Shown one piece after another: positions 26,383 through 35,525 of a DNA stretch of 64,000 bases (its first letter is position 1; each line of letters starts with the position of its first letter). The notes beneath the pieces are model-generated. The model was given only the letters and a program-made list of their open reading frames with translations, was not told where the DNA came from and did no database searches. The translations under genes were made by a program, and so were the position numbers. This stretch comes from Bradyrhizobium sp. Ash2021 (GTDB lineage: Bacteria > Pseudomonadota > Alphaproteobacteria > Rhizobiales > Xanthobacteraceae), in contig NZ_CP100604.1 in the NCBI RefSeq assembly GCF_031202265.1, forward strand, positions 124,001 to 188,000, read 5' to 3'.

Positions 26383-28752
26383 ATGAGCGAAGCGAAGACC
26401 GGTTGCTGCGGCGGGGCTCACGATCATGCCGGCCACGGCCATGGCGACCATCATGCCCACAGCCACGCAACTGCGCGCGACCCCGTCTGCGGCATGTCGG
26501 TCGATCCCGCGACCAGCAAGCATCAGTTTGATTACCGCGACGAGACTTTTCATTTCTGCTCGGCCGGCTGCCGGACCAAATTTGTCGCCGATCCCGCAGC
26601 CTATCTCGAAGGCAGCAAGCCGAAAGCCGACGTGCCGGAAGGCACGATCTACACCTGTCCGATGCATCCAGAGATCCGTCAGGCCGGCCCCGGAAGCTGC
26701 CCGATCTGCGGCATGGCGCTGGAGCCCGATGTCGTAAGCCTGGATGCGCCGCCCAACCCCGAACTTGCCGACATGACGCGACGGTTCTGGGTCGGCCTGG
26801 TGCTGGCCCTGCCGGCCGTCGTTCTTGAAATGGGCGGTCATCTGGTCGGCGGACACGGCTTGATCGATCAGACCTTGTCGAACTGGATTCAGCTCGCCTT
26901 CGCAACACCCGTTGTGCTCTGGGCGGGCTGGCCGTTCTTCGTGCGCGGCTGGCAATCGCTGCTGACGCGCAATCTCAACATGTTCACCCTGATCGCGATG
27001 GGCACCGGCGTGGCCTATGTCTACAGCCTCGTCGGCACCGTCGCGCCGGATATTTTCCCGGCAACTTTCCGCGGACATGGTGGCGCGGTTGCGGTCTACT
27101 TTGAGGCCGCCGCCGTCATCACCGTGCTCGTCCTTCTTGGCCAGGTTCTCGAACTCCGCGCGCGCGAGGCCACATCGGGCGCCATCAAGGCGCTGCTCGA
27201 ACTGGCGCCCAAAACCGCGCGGCGCATCGGCGATGACGGTGCCGACCATGAGGTCGAAATCGACAGCCTCCAGGTTGGCGACCGGTTGCGCGTCCGGCCG
27301 GGCGAGAAGGTTCCGGTGGACGGCGTCATTCTCGAGGGCCGTTCCGCGCTCGATGAATCGCTGGTGACCGGCGAATCGATGCCGGTCACGAAGGAGACCG
27401 GCGGCAAGGTGATCGCGGGCACGCTCAATCAATCCGGCGGGTTTGTGATGCGCGCCGACAAGGTCGGGCGCGACACGCTGCTTTCGCAGATCGTCAAGAT
27501 GGTGGCGGAGGCGCAACGCTCGCGCGCACCGATCCAGCGGCTGGCCGACCAGGTGGCCGGCTGGTTCGTGCCGACCGTGATCGTCGTGGCGCTGATCGCC
27601 TTTGCCGCCTGGGCCTGGTTCGGACCGGAACCGCGGATGGCGTTCGGCCTCGTTGCCGCCGTCAGCGTGCTCATCATCGCCTGTCCCTGCGCGCTCGGCC
27701 TTGCCACGCCGATGTCGATCATGGTCGGCGTCGGCCGCGGCGCCCAGGCCGGCGTCCTGATCAAGAACGCCGAAGCGCTGGAGCGGATGGAAAAAATCGA
27801 CACGCTGGTGGTCGACAAGACGGGAACGCTGACCGAAGGCAAGCCGAAGGTGGTCTCGATCGTTGCCGCGGCTGGCTTTCAGGAAGCCGAAATCCTGCGG
27901 CTGGCCGCCAGCGTCGAGCGCGCCAGTGAGCATCCGCTGGCCGACGCGATCGTCAGGGCCGCCCGCGAACGCAACCTCGATGTGGGCGAGGTCGAGGATT
28001 TCGATTCGCCGACCGGCAAGGGCGCGACCGGCAAGGTCGACGGCAAGACGGTTCTGTTGGGCAATGCGAACTATTTCGCATCGCTCGGCATCGAAACTCA
28101 GTCGCTGCACGAACAGGGCGAACGCCTGCGCGGCGATGGCGCCACGGTGATCAACATTGCCGTCGACGGCAGACTGGCCGGACTGTTTGCCATCGCCGAT
28201 CCGGTCAAGGCGACGACGCCTGAGACGCTGAAGGCACTGGCGGCGGAGGGCGTCAAGGTCATCATGCTGACCGGAGACAACCGCACCACGGCGAGCGCCG
28301 TCGCGCGGACGCTCGGGATCACAGATGTCGAGGCGGAAGTGCTTCCGGATCAGAAGAGCGGGGTGGTCGCCAGGCTACAGAAGGCCGGCCGGATCGTCGC
28401 CATGGCCGGGGACGGCGTCAACGACGCCCCGGCCCTTGCCGCCGCCGAAGTCGGCATCGCCATGGGCACCGGCACTGACGTTGCGATGGAGAGTGCCGGC
28501 ATTACGCTGTTGAAGGGCGATCTCGGCGGCATCGTCCGCGCCCGCCTTCTGTCGCAGGCGACCATGAGCAACATCCGGCAGAACCTGTTCTTCGCGTTCA
28601 TCTACAACGCCGCCGGCATTCCGATTGCGGCCGGCATTCTCTATCCGGCCTTCGGACTGCTGCTGTCGCCGATCATCGCCGCCGCTGCCATGGCGCTGTC
28701 ATCGGTGAGCGTGGTCGGCAATGCGCTGCGGCTGCGGGTGACGCGGCTGTAA
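26383..28752 (+). CDS. copA: Copper-translocating P-type ATPase with His-rich, YHS and metal-binding N-terminus
   Basis: A 789-residue P1B ATPase that expels Cu(I) from the cytoplasm. The N-terminus is unusual: a His-rich start (residues 13-29), a YHS domain ([10 protein letters not shown], about 33-75) and a heavy-metal-binding domain ([20 protein letters not shown], about 90-115) replace the usual HMA domain. The transmembrane CPC motif is at Cys434 ([13 protein letters not shown]), the phosphorylation site is Asp478 (DKTGT), and the actuator has VTGES. The hinge is [13 protein letters not shown]. It is divergent from csoR and presumably repressed by it. Silver transport is also possible. 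Confidence 0.93.
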   Translation: MSEAKTGCCGGAHDHAGHGHGDHHAHSHATARDPVCGMSVDPATSKHQFDYRDETFHFCSAGCRTKFVADPAAYLEGSKPKADVPEGTIYTCPMHPEIRQAGPGSCPICGMALEPDVVSLDAPPNPELADMTRRFWVGLVLALPAVVLEMGGHLVGGHGLIDQTLSNWIQLAFATPVVLWAGWPFFVRGWQSLLTRNLNMFTLIAMGTGVAYVYSLVGTVAPDIFPATFRGHGGAVAVYFEAAAVITVLVLLGQVLELRAREATSGAIKALLELAPKTARRIGDDGADHEVEIDSLQVGDRLRVRPGEKVPVDGVILEGRSALDESLVTGESMPVTKETGGKVIAGTLNQSGGFVMRADKVGRDTLLSQIVKMVAEAQRSRAPIQRLADQVAGWFVPTVIVVALIAFAAWAWFGPEPRMAFGLVAAVSVLIIACPCALGLATPMSIMVGVGRGAQAGVLIKNAEALERMEKIDTLVVDKTGTLTEGKPKVVSIVAAAGFQEAEILRLAASVERASEHPLADAIVRAARERNLDVGEVEDFDSPTGKGATGKVDGKTVLLGNANYFASLGIETQSLHEQGERLRGDGATVINIAVDGRLAGLFAIADPVKATTPETLKALAAEGVKVIMLTGDNRTTASAVARTLGITDVEAEVLPDQKSGVVARLQKAGRIVAMAGDGVNDAPALAAAEVGIAMGTGTDVAMESAGITLLKGDLGGIVRARLLSQATMSNIRQNLFFAFIYNAAGIPIAAGILYPAFGLLLSPIIAAAAMALSSVSVVGNALRLRVTRL

Positions 28753-28800
28753 TTGAGCCGCATCGCTGGATGCGAGCGTGCTCGTCGGCACGCGCGAGAG

Positions 28801-28950
28801 GTCACCTCGCCCCGCTTGCGGGGAGAGGTCGGATTTTACGCGTAGCGAAAAATCCGGGTGAGGGGGTACTGGTCTATCGTGAGGTCTCAGATCTTGGAGA
28901 GAGCCCCTCACCCCAACCCTCTCCCCGTAAGTACGGGGCGAGGGAGAAGT
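28801..28950. repeat. 150-bp palindromic element, copy 1 of 4
   Basis: It starts GTCACCTCGCCCCGCTTGCG then GGGAGAGGTCGG, and ends CCCCTCACCCCAACCCTCTC then CCCGTAAGTACGGGGCGAGG. Each end is a hairpin and the two ends are imperfect inverses. Other copies are at 36744, 41766 and 62885. Only the central 40 or so bases differ strongly between copies. Confidence 0.9.
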
Positions 28951-28953
28951 AGA

Positions 28954-29913
28954 TCACGCCGCCTTGGCCGCCGTTCCGCACGGCAGCCCGGCGCGGGCCA
29001 GCCCGCCATACAGCGTCTCGCCCGGCATTTCCGCGCGCAGGATCGCGCGGACCGCGATCAGTTTTTCCAGATCGATGCCGGTCGGAAATCCCTTGCTCTC
29101 GCACAGGAACACGAGGTCCTCGAACACCACATTGCCGGTGGCGCCGGGCGCGAACGGGCAGCCACCGAGCCCGCCGAGCGAGCCGTCGAGCACGCGCGCC
29201 CCGGCATCGAGGGCGGCAGACGCATTGGCGATGCCCATGCCGCGGGTATCGTGCAGATGAACGCAGACCGGCTTCGATCCCGCGATCCTGACCGCGCCCT
29301 TGGTCAACTCACCCACCTGCTTCGGCCCGGCATAGCCGACGGTGTCGGCGATCGCGACCATATCGACGCCCGCCTCATACAATTTTTCGGTCAGCCGCAG
29401 CACTTCATTGGGATCGACGGGACCAACGATCGAACAACCCAGCGCCATCGAGATCGCGGCATTGACGACCGGTCTGTGCGCGCTGGCGTCGCGCAATTCG
29501 CAGAGGCGCTTGACGTTGGCGATCGCGGATTCGCGCGAGCGGTTGGCATTGGCCTGGCTGTGCTCCTCCGTCGCCGAGACCACGGTGGCGACTTCGGCAA
29601 CCCCCGACGCCAGCGCCTCGTTGACGCCGCGTTCGTTCAGCGCCAGTGCGATACCATAGGCGCCCGGCAGCGACGCCACGGTCTGGACGATATCGCGGAC
29701 ATCGGCGAATTGCGGAAACGTCTTGGCGGGCAGGAATGAGCCGACCTCGAAATTCCGCACGCCGGCGGCGTATTCGTCGCGGATCCAGCGCTGTTTTGCC
29801 GCGGTCGAGGGAAACTTCTTCACCAGCTGCAGGCCGTCGCGCAGGCCCACTTCGCGCAGGATCACCTTGTTGTCGGGATAGACATCTTGGACGCGGGTCA
29901 TCTCAGGCCTCAT
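28954..29913 (-). CDS. Hydroxymethylglutaryl-CoA lyase family protein
   Basis: A 319-residue TIM-barrel lyase. HMG-CoA-lyase hallmarks are visible: ILREVGLRDGLQ near the start (catalytic Arg/Asp), the metal-binding HLHDTRGMG, and the active-site cysteine loop GGLGGCPFAPGATGN. The enzyme cleaves HMG-CoA to acetoacetate and acetyl-CoA. Its start (ATG 29913) overlaps the stop of the CoA-transferase gene by 4 bases, so both are one operon. This fits activation of an acid to its CoA ester followed by cleavage. Related lyases acting on citramalyl-CoA or similar esters cannot be excluded. Confidence 0.85.
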   Translation of the reverse strand: MRPEMTRVQDVYPDNKVILREVGLRDGLQLVKKFPSTAAKQRWIRDEYAAGVRNFEVGSFLPAKTFPQFADVRDIVQTVASLPGAYGIALALNERGVNEALASGVAEVATVVSATEEHSQANANRSRESAIANVKRLCELRDASAHRPVVNAAISMALGCSIVGPVDPNEVLRLTEKLYEAGVDMVAIADTVGYAGPKQVGELTKGAVRIAGSKPVCVHLHDTRGMGIANASAALDAGARVLDGSLGGLGGCPFAPGATGNVVFEDLVFLCESKGFPTGIDLEKLIAVRAILRAEMPGETLYGGLARAGLPCGTAAKAA

Positions 29914-31079
29914 GCAGCGTTGTCGGTTGAGGAAAGATTCTGCCGTTCGAGTTCGGCGCGAACCTTTTCGGTGTCGGCGCCGAGCACGGGCACTTTGAGT
30001 CCTTCGCCGATATTACCGCCATTCCATTCGATCGGAAGCGCGGGAACCCGGAACGGGGCACCGTCGGCATTGAAGTTCTGCACCAGCCCGCCGGGGCGCA
30101 GCACGTGCGGATCCCTTAACAAATCTTCGGGGCGGTTGATCGGCGAGAAGCAGATATTGAGTTCGTCGAGCTTGGCGGACAGATCCGTCACGTTCCAGCG
30201 CTTGATCACTTCAGCGACGCGCGGAATGATCCGGGCCCGCGCCAGAATGCGATCGGTGGTGTTGCGCAGGGTCGGATCGTCGGAAAATTCCTGCAAGCCG
30301 AACTCGCGGCAAAAGCTCTGCCAATGGCCCTCGGTGACGACGCCGATGAAGATGCGGCCACCGCCGGCGGTATCGAAAATGTCGTAGATCGGCCAGGCGT
30401 GCTCGCGTTCCGGCATCGAGCGCGGCTTCCGGCCGGTCATTTCATATTCGACCATGTGCTGCGCGACCAGGAACAGGCAGTTCTCGAACAGCCCGATCCG
30501 GATATCGGCGCCGTCGGTGCGGCCGCCGCGCTTCTGGTACAGCGCCGCCAGGATCGAAATCGCGCCGAACATGCCGCCCATGATGTCGTTGGCGGACGAG
30601 CCGACCCGCTGCGGCTTTTCCTGGGTGCCGGTCATGGCGGCGAGCCCCGACATCATCTGCACGACCTCGTCGAGCGCCGGGCGGTGTTCATAGGGTCCGG
30701 ACAGAAAGCCCTTGTGACCGGCGACGATCAGATGCGGATGTTTTCTGCGCAACTCTTCGGTGCCGAGGCCCTGCTTCTCCAGCTGCCCATCGCGAAAATT
30801 CTCCAGAAAGACGTCGGCGCTGGCGAGCAGCCGGTGCATCGTCTCGCGGTCCTCGGCCTTGGCGAAGTCGAGCACGACGCTGCGTTTTCCGCGGTTGAAC
30901 AGCGGGAAGAACGAGGTTCCCATGCCGCCAAGAGAGCGGGTCTTGTCGCCAGCGGGTGGTTCGACCTTGATCACCTCGGCGCCCAGTTGCGCCAGAATCA
31001 TGCCGCAGGTCGGACCCATCACCATATGGGTCATCTCGACGACCCTTACGCCGTCCAGCGGCAGTCCCGTCCCGGTCAT
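29910..31079 (-). CDS. CaiB/BaiF family CoA-transferase
   Basis: A 389-residue class III CoA-transferase. The opening LDGVRVVEMTHMVMGPTCGM and the KVEPPAGDKTR segment are typical. The catalytic aspartate is probably Asp165 in SSANDIMGGMFGA. HAWPIYDIFDTAGGGRIFIG marks the second part. It moves CoA from a donor thioester to an organic acid. It is first in an operon with the HMG-CoA-lyase-like gene and divergent from a LysR gene destroyed by an insertion sequence. Confidence 0.88.
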   Translation of the reverse strand: MTGTGLPLDGVRVVEMTHMVMGPTCGMILAQLGAEVIKVEPPAGDKTRSLGGMGTSFFPLFNRGKRSVVLDFAKAEDRETMHRLLASADVFLENFRDGQLEKQGLGTEELRRKHPHLIVAGHKGFLSGPYEHRPALDEVVQMMSGLAAMTGTQEKPQRVGSSANDIMGGMFGAISILAALYQKRGGRTDGADIRIGLFENCLFLVAQHMVEYEMTGRKPRSMPEREHAWPIYDIFDTAGGGRIFIGVVTEGHWQSFCREFGLQEFSDDPTLRNTTDRILARARIIPRVAEVIKRWNVTDLSAKLDELNICFSPINRPEDLLRDPHVLRPGGLVQNFNADGAPFRVPALPIEWNGGNIGEGLKVPVLGADTEKVRAELERQNLSSTDNAA

Positions 31080-31186
31080 GTCTTCTCCCGTACCCGTTGG
31101 ATCTTGGTCTTAAGCTAGGCCTTCACACGCCATCTGAAAAATATAATCTGTCGAATAGTGCATTCACCATTCTAGAACGCAAATTC

Positions 31187-31299
31187 ATGGATTCGCGCCA
31201 GCTTCGGTATTTCATCGCCGTTTACGAGCAGCGCAACCTGTCGCGGGCGGCGGATCAGGCCAATGTCGCGCAATCGGCGCTCAGCCATCACATACGCAT
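31187..31299 (+). pseudogene. LysR-family regulator, 5' fragment
   Basis: The first 37 or so codons of a LysR regulator: MDSRQLRYFIAVYEQRNLSR, then AADQANVAQSALSHHIR, the N-terminal winged helix-turn-helix. Translation then runs into an insertion sequence. Joining base 31299 to 33062 restores one open frame of 933 bases (310 residues). It is divergent from the CoA-transferase operon, so it was probably its regulator. Confidence 0.92.
31292..31299. repeat. Target site duplication, left copy
   Basis: ATACGCAT directly precedes the left end of the insertion sequence and is repeated exactly at 33054-33061 beyond the right end. Confidence 0.93.
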
Positions 31300-33053
31300 T
31301 GCCTCATCAATAATGTTACCGGAGAACTGACCGTCAGGATTAGGGCGGCGATACCGAATCGGATCGGTGTCGCCGATGGCAGGACGGATCAGCATGGGTG
31401 CGCGGCGCGAGATCACGGCGGCGGTGGTAGACCGCTATCGATCTGCGGGGCGGGCAGATAAGGGGCGCATTCTCGACGAGCTTTGCGCGGTGACGGGCTG
31501 GCATCGCAAGCACGCGGTTCGGGCGCTTGCCATCCATGTCGCAATTTCGCCGGAGGCCCGGCGGCAGCGAAGGCCGACCTATGGCGCCCCTATCAGGGAT
31601 GCGCTGGTGGCGCTGTGGGAGGCCTCGGATCGGATCTGCGGCAAGCGGCTCAGGGTAATGATTCCGACGTTGCTGCCTTCGCTGGAGCGGCATGGCCGGC
31701 TCAAGCTCGACCATGCCGATCGAGCGCTGGTGCTCGGCGTCAGCGCAGCCACGATTGATCGCCTGCTGGTCGAGACCAAAATTGCCGCAGCCGGCGGTAA
31801 GCGCCGGCGGGTCGGCTTTTATTCGGCGGTACGGCGTGAAGTTCCGATCCGGACGTTCAACGACTGGCACGATCCGCCGCCGGGGTTCTGCGAGGTCGAC
31901 ATGGTGGCTCATGGCGGCACATCTGTAGCTGGCTCGTTCATTCAGACGTTGACGATGGTCGACGTCGCGACCGGTTGGACCGAATGCATGCCGTTGGTGA
32001 CGCGCGAGAGCGGCCTCGTCGTGCGAGCCATGGAGTGCGCACAGAACCTGTTTCCCTGGCTCATTCGTGGCGCCGACTTCGACAACGACAGCGCGTTTAT
32101 GAACGATGTCGTCGTGCCCTGGTGTCGCATGCAAAAGATCGAGGTGACACGCTCGCGCGCCTACAAGAAGAATGATCAGGCGTTCGTCGAGCAGAAGAAT
32201 GGCGCGGTCGTCCGGCGACTGGTGGGATACGGTCGCTTCGATGGCGTCGAGACGACACGCGTGCTGGAACGCTTGTATGCCGCATCGCGGCTGCACACCA
32301 ACTTCTTCCAGCCGTCCTTCAAACTGAAGGACAAGCGACGCGAGGGCGCGAAAGTGATCAAGCGCTATCATGTTCCGGCCACGCCCTATGCGCGCGCACT
32401 GGCGCATCCGAAGTTGAGCAAAGGCGTCAAACGGCGTCTTCGAGAGCTTTATCGCACGCTCGATCCCGTGGCCCTGCTGGCCGAGATGAGGGACGCCCAG
32501 ACGGAGCTCGGCACGCGCGTCGGCGCCCGAGCGGGCAAGCTCGCGGCAGCAGCCAGCCCACCGGCTCCGGCAACGAACGCGGCAGCGTTCGCGAAGGGGC
32601 TCGGCAATGATGTGCATCTGGGGGAGCAGCGCATCATCCATCGGCGCATGCACAAGCCATACAAAAAGCGCATGAAAATGCCATCGATGCTCGATCCGCA
32701 CCTCGCCGACATCGAGCGCTGGCTGGCGGCCGAACCTCGTCTGACCGCGCTGGCCATCCTCGGTCGTCTCGCCGAACACTCCCCCGAACAATTCGGGCCG
32801 CCGCAGCACACCATCGTGCAGCGCTTGTTGCGATCACTCAGACGCAACGCAGCCGAGGTGATCATCCCGCGCATGGCCGGGGGTACGGCACCGGCCACCA
32901 TTGGTGATCCCGGGACTGGGGCCGGCGCTGCGTGTGATGGGCACTCCGCGACGTCCCCAGTCCCTCCGATCCTGCGAGCAACGACGCAACCTCGGCCCGG
33001 CCGACAGTCGGAGCTACATCCGTCAAGCGAAAGTAACATCCTCAGATGAGGCA
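31300..33053 (+). mobile_element. Complete insertion sequence (1754 bp) in lysR
   Basis: The left terminal repeat (31300-31331) starts TGCCTCATCAATAATGTTAC. The right one (33022-33053, complementary strand) starts TGCCTCATCTGAGGATGTTA. The 32-base ends share TGCCTCATC, ATGTTAC and TGAC blocks. A perfect 8-bp duplication flanks the element. It carries one DDE transposase gene. I cannot assign the IS family without a search. Perfect duplication and an intact transposase imply recent insertion. Confidence 0.95.
31367..33049 (+). CDS. DDE (rve-type) transposase of the insertion sequence
   Basis: A 560-residue transposase from a GTG at 31367 (an internal ATG at 31376 is an alternative). A helix-turn-helix-rich N-terminus (about 1-150; VTGWHRKHAVRAL, LGVSAATIDRLL) precedes an integrase-core domain. 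The catalytic triad is Asp178 (FCEVDMVAH), Asp239 (GADFDNDSAF) and Glu275 (AFVEQKNG), with 35 residues between the last two as expected for D,D(35)E. The C-terminal 150 residues are basic. The stop codon lies inside the right terminal repeat. No frameshift is visible, so it is probably functional. Confidence 0.92.
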   Translation: MSPMAGRISMGARREITAAVVDRYRSAGRADKGRILDELCAVTGWHRKHAVRALAIHVAISPEARRQRRPTYGAPIRDALVALWEASDRICGKRLRVMIPTLLPSLERHGRLKLDHADRALVLGVSAATIDRLLVETKIAAAGGKRRRVGFYSAVRREVPIRTFNDWHDPPPGFCEVDMVAHGGTSVAGSFIQTLTMVDVATGWTECMPLVTRESGLVVRAMECAQNLFPWLIRGADFDNDSAFMNDVVVPWCRMQKIEVTRSRAYKKNDQAFVEQKNGAVVRRLVGYGRFDGVETTRVLERLYAASRLHTNFFQPSFKLKDKRREGAKVIKRYHVPATPYARALAHPKLSKGVKRRLRELYRTLDPVALLAEMRDAQTELGTRVGARAGKLAAAASPPAPATNAAAFAKGLGNDVHLGEQRIIHRRMHKPYKKRMKMPSMLDPHLADIERWLAAEPRLTALAILGRLAEHSPEQFGPPQHTIVQRLLRSLRRNAAEVIIPRMAGGTAPATIGDPGTGAGAACDGHSATSPVPPILRATTQPRPGRQSELHPSSESNILR

Positions 33054-33061
33054 ATACGCAT
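33054..33061. repeat. Target site duplication, right copy
   Basis: ATACGCAT, identical to 31292-31299, directly after the right terminal repeat. Confidence 0.93.
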
Positions 33062-33881
33062 ATCCAACCTCGAAGCCGAGTTCGCAATGCCCTTGTTCGA
33101 GCGCAAGCCGCGCGGCATGGAACCGACCGCCGCGGGCGAGCGGCTCTACGAGCACGCCCGCATCATCCTGCGCGCGATGGCGGCGGCCGAACGCGAGATC
33201 AAGGCGGGCGGCAGCGTGATCGCCGGCGATATCTCGATCGGCATGGCCAATTCCGGCGTCAAGGCGATCGGCATCCCCCTGATGCGGACCGTGCTGGCGA
33301 AATATCCTGATCTCAAACTGTCGCTGACCGAGAGCCTGTCGGGTGCGACCTTGCTGCATTTGATGGCCTCCGAGGTCGATCTCGCGCTGGTCTACAATCC
33401 GCCCTCGGAAAAGGACCTGATCGCCGAGCCGGTGCTGGAAGAGCAGATGTTTTGCGTCGGCACCGCAAAACTGATCGGCAAGAGCAAGGCGCCGATCCTC
33501 TTCGAGGAGCTGACGCGGCTGCCGCTGATCCTGCTGCGCCACGGGCTTTCCTCCCGCGCCTTGCTCGACGATCCCGTGCTGCTGAAGCGGCTCGAGGCCA
33601 ATGCGATCCTGCATCTCAACTCGATCAGCGGTATGACCGGCGCGTTGCAGGCAGGATTGGGCTGCGGGATCGCGACAAAACTGTTTGCCCGGGAACAGCT
33701 TCACGGGGGAACGCTGATCGCCCGCGAGGTGATCGAACCCACTTTGACGCGCACGCTCTATCTGTGCCGGCTGCGCAACCGGCCCATGACATATGTGATG
33801 GAGGAAATGCGGCGGCTGATGCTGGCGCTGATCGCCGAGCAGGTCGGGCGCGGCGCCTGGGAGGCGACGCTGCTGATCTAA
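33062..33881 (+). pseudogene. LysR-family regulator, 3' fragment (linker helix and effector domain)
   Basis: The remaining 273 or so codons: the end of the DNA-binding domain (ISNLEAEFAMPLFERKPRGM, EPTAAGERLYEHARIILR linker helix), then the full substrate-binding domain (ISIGMANSGVKAIGIPLMRT to EATLLI). No other lesion is seen, so the insertion sequence alone inactivated it. An open frame starting in the insertion sequence (ATG 32901) reads in frame through the right end into this fragment and could produce an effector domain without an HTH. Downstream lies the MFS transporter gene. Confidence 0.92.
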
Positions 33882-34020
33882 ATTGCTACGCTATCGAAGA
33901 TATCGAACGCTTTGTTCGATATGTTCTTCTGGATTTCTGGCTCGTAAGCGCCAAACATGGCTCCAGCTGGCACGTCCTCGCGAAGAAGGACGGCTGATCG
34001 GGTGTTTCGGGGAGGAATTC

Positions 34021-35433
34021 ATGAGCGCAATCGAAATCGGCGCGGCAAGCGATGTCGCGGCCACATCCGGCGGGGCGGACGAGATATCGCGGCGGCTCGA
34101 GAGCCTGCCGGCCTCGTCCTATGTCTGGCGGCTGGTGATCCTGCTGTCGCTCGGCGGCTGCTTCGAAATCTATGACCTTTTCTTCACCGGCTATATCGCG
34201 CCCGGCCTCAACCGCAGCGGCCTGCTGACGACCACGACGCAGGCCTTCTTCGGTTTCTCGGGGATCGGCGCCTTCGTGGCCGCGACCTTTGCCGGCCTGT
34301 TCGTCGGCACCTTCTTCCTGGGCTTTCTCGCCGACCGGTTCGGGCGGCGGGCGATCTTCACCTTCGCGCTGCTCGGCTACAGCGCGGCGTCGGTGATCAT
34401 GGCGTGCCAGACGTCGTCCGAAGGCCTGTTGCTGTGGCGATTCATCGCCGGGATCGGCATCGGCGTCGAGATCATCACCATCGACGCCTATATCACCGAA
34501 CTGGTGCCGAGCTGGATGCGCGGCCGCGCCTTTGCCGTCAATCAATGCGTGATGTTCATCGCGGTTCCCCTGGTCGCGTTCCTGTCGTGGTGGCTGGTGC
34601 CGCTGCAGCCCTACGGCGTCGACGGCTGGCGCTGGGTGGTGCTGATCGGCGCCGCCGGCAGCATGGTGATCTGGGTGTTGCGGCTGTATGTGCCGGAAAG
34701 CCCGCTCTGGCTCGCGCGCCACGGCCGGACCGAAGAAGCGTTGAAGATCCTGGCCAGGCTCGAAGCCTCCGCGGGCCCTGCCGCCGCGCGCCCAAAAACA
34801 CTCACGAACAAGTCGCCGGCACGCGCGCCCGCGACAGTCGGCTTTGCGGAGTTGTTCCGGCCGCCCTATTTGTCGCTGGTCGTGCTGTTCATGGTGTTCA
34901 ACTTCTGCCAGGCCTTTGGCTTCTACGGCTTTGCCAATTGGGTGCCGACGCTGCTGGTCGAAAAGGGCATCACGGTGACAAAAAGCCTGGAATATTCCTT
35001 CATCGTCGCGTTCGCCTATCCGATCGCGCCCTTGCTGGCCGCAAGCTTTGCCGACCGGCTCGAGCGCAAATGGATCATCTGCGGCGCCTGCGTGGCGATC
35101 ATCGCGTTCGGTGCGGCGTTTTCGCAATTCACGGTGCCGGCGCTGTTGATCCTGAGCGGGGTGCTGCTGACGGCGGCGAACATGACGATGTCCTACGCCT
35201 ATCACGCCTATCAGACCGAAGTGTTTCCGACCGCGATCCGCGCCCGGGCGTCGGGCCTTGTCTATTCGATGAGCCGGGTCAGCGCGATGTTCTCCGGCTT
35301 CATCGTCGCCTACATGCTGCGCGTCGGCGGCGTCAACGGCGTGTTCGGCCTGATTACCTCGGCCATGGTCCTGGTGATCATCGCGATCGCGACCTTCGGT
35401 CCGAACGTCCGCGGCAAGCCGCTCGACGCCTGA
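34021..35433 (+). CDS. MFS transporter, probable organic-acid symporter
   Basis: A 470-residue, 12-helix transporter starting at ATG 34021 after a strong GGGGAGG. It has the sugar-porter/aromatic-acid-type motif A (FLADRFGRRAIF, about 104-115) and the PESPLWL motif after helix 6. A 35-residue central loop contains an Ala/Pro stretch. The overall pattern resembles metabolite:proton symporters for carboxylates. It follows the lysR remnant and faces the same way; with the CoA-transferase and lyase it probably forms an uptake-and-breakdown module. The substrate is inferred, not shown. Confidence 0.85.
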   Translation: MSAIEIGAASDVAATSGGADEISRRLESLPASSYVWRLVILLSLGGCFEIYDLFFTGYIAPGLNRSGLLTTTTQAFFGFSGIGAFVAATFAGLFVGTFFLGFLADRFGRRAIFTFALLGYSAASVIMACQTSSEGLLLWRFIAGIGIGVEIITIDAYITELVPSWMRGRAFAVNQCVMFIAVPLVAFLSWWLVPLQPYGVDGWRWVVLIGAAGSMVIWVLRLYVPESPLWLARHGRTEEALKILARLEASAGPAAARPKTLTNKSPARAPATVGFAELFRPPYLSLVVLFMVFNFCQAFGFYGFANWVPTLLVEKGITVTKSLEYSFIVAFAYPIAPLLAASFADRLERKWIICGACVAIIAFGAAFSQFTVPALLILSGVLLTAANMTMSYAYHAYQTEVFPTAIRARASGLVYSMSRVSAMFSGFIVAYMLRVGGVNGVFGLITSAMVLVIIAIATFGPNVRGKPLDA

Positions 35434-35525
35434 TCGCGCGCTCCTGACATTCGATCTAAGGTTGCGCGCGGCCGCGACCCGCGATAGGCTGCGCGCGGGC
35501 AACCTTGGGGACCGAGGAGTGCGCC

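Noticed and set aside
26059..28110. A 683-codon minus-strand frame covering much of copA
   Set aside because: Antisense shadow of the P-type ATPase; no family features.
33886..35502. A 538-codon minus-strand frame opposite the MFS transporter
   Set aside because: His/Asp/Arg-rich composition typical of antisense shadows; the transporter frame has helices, motifs and a ribosome binding site.
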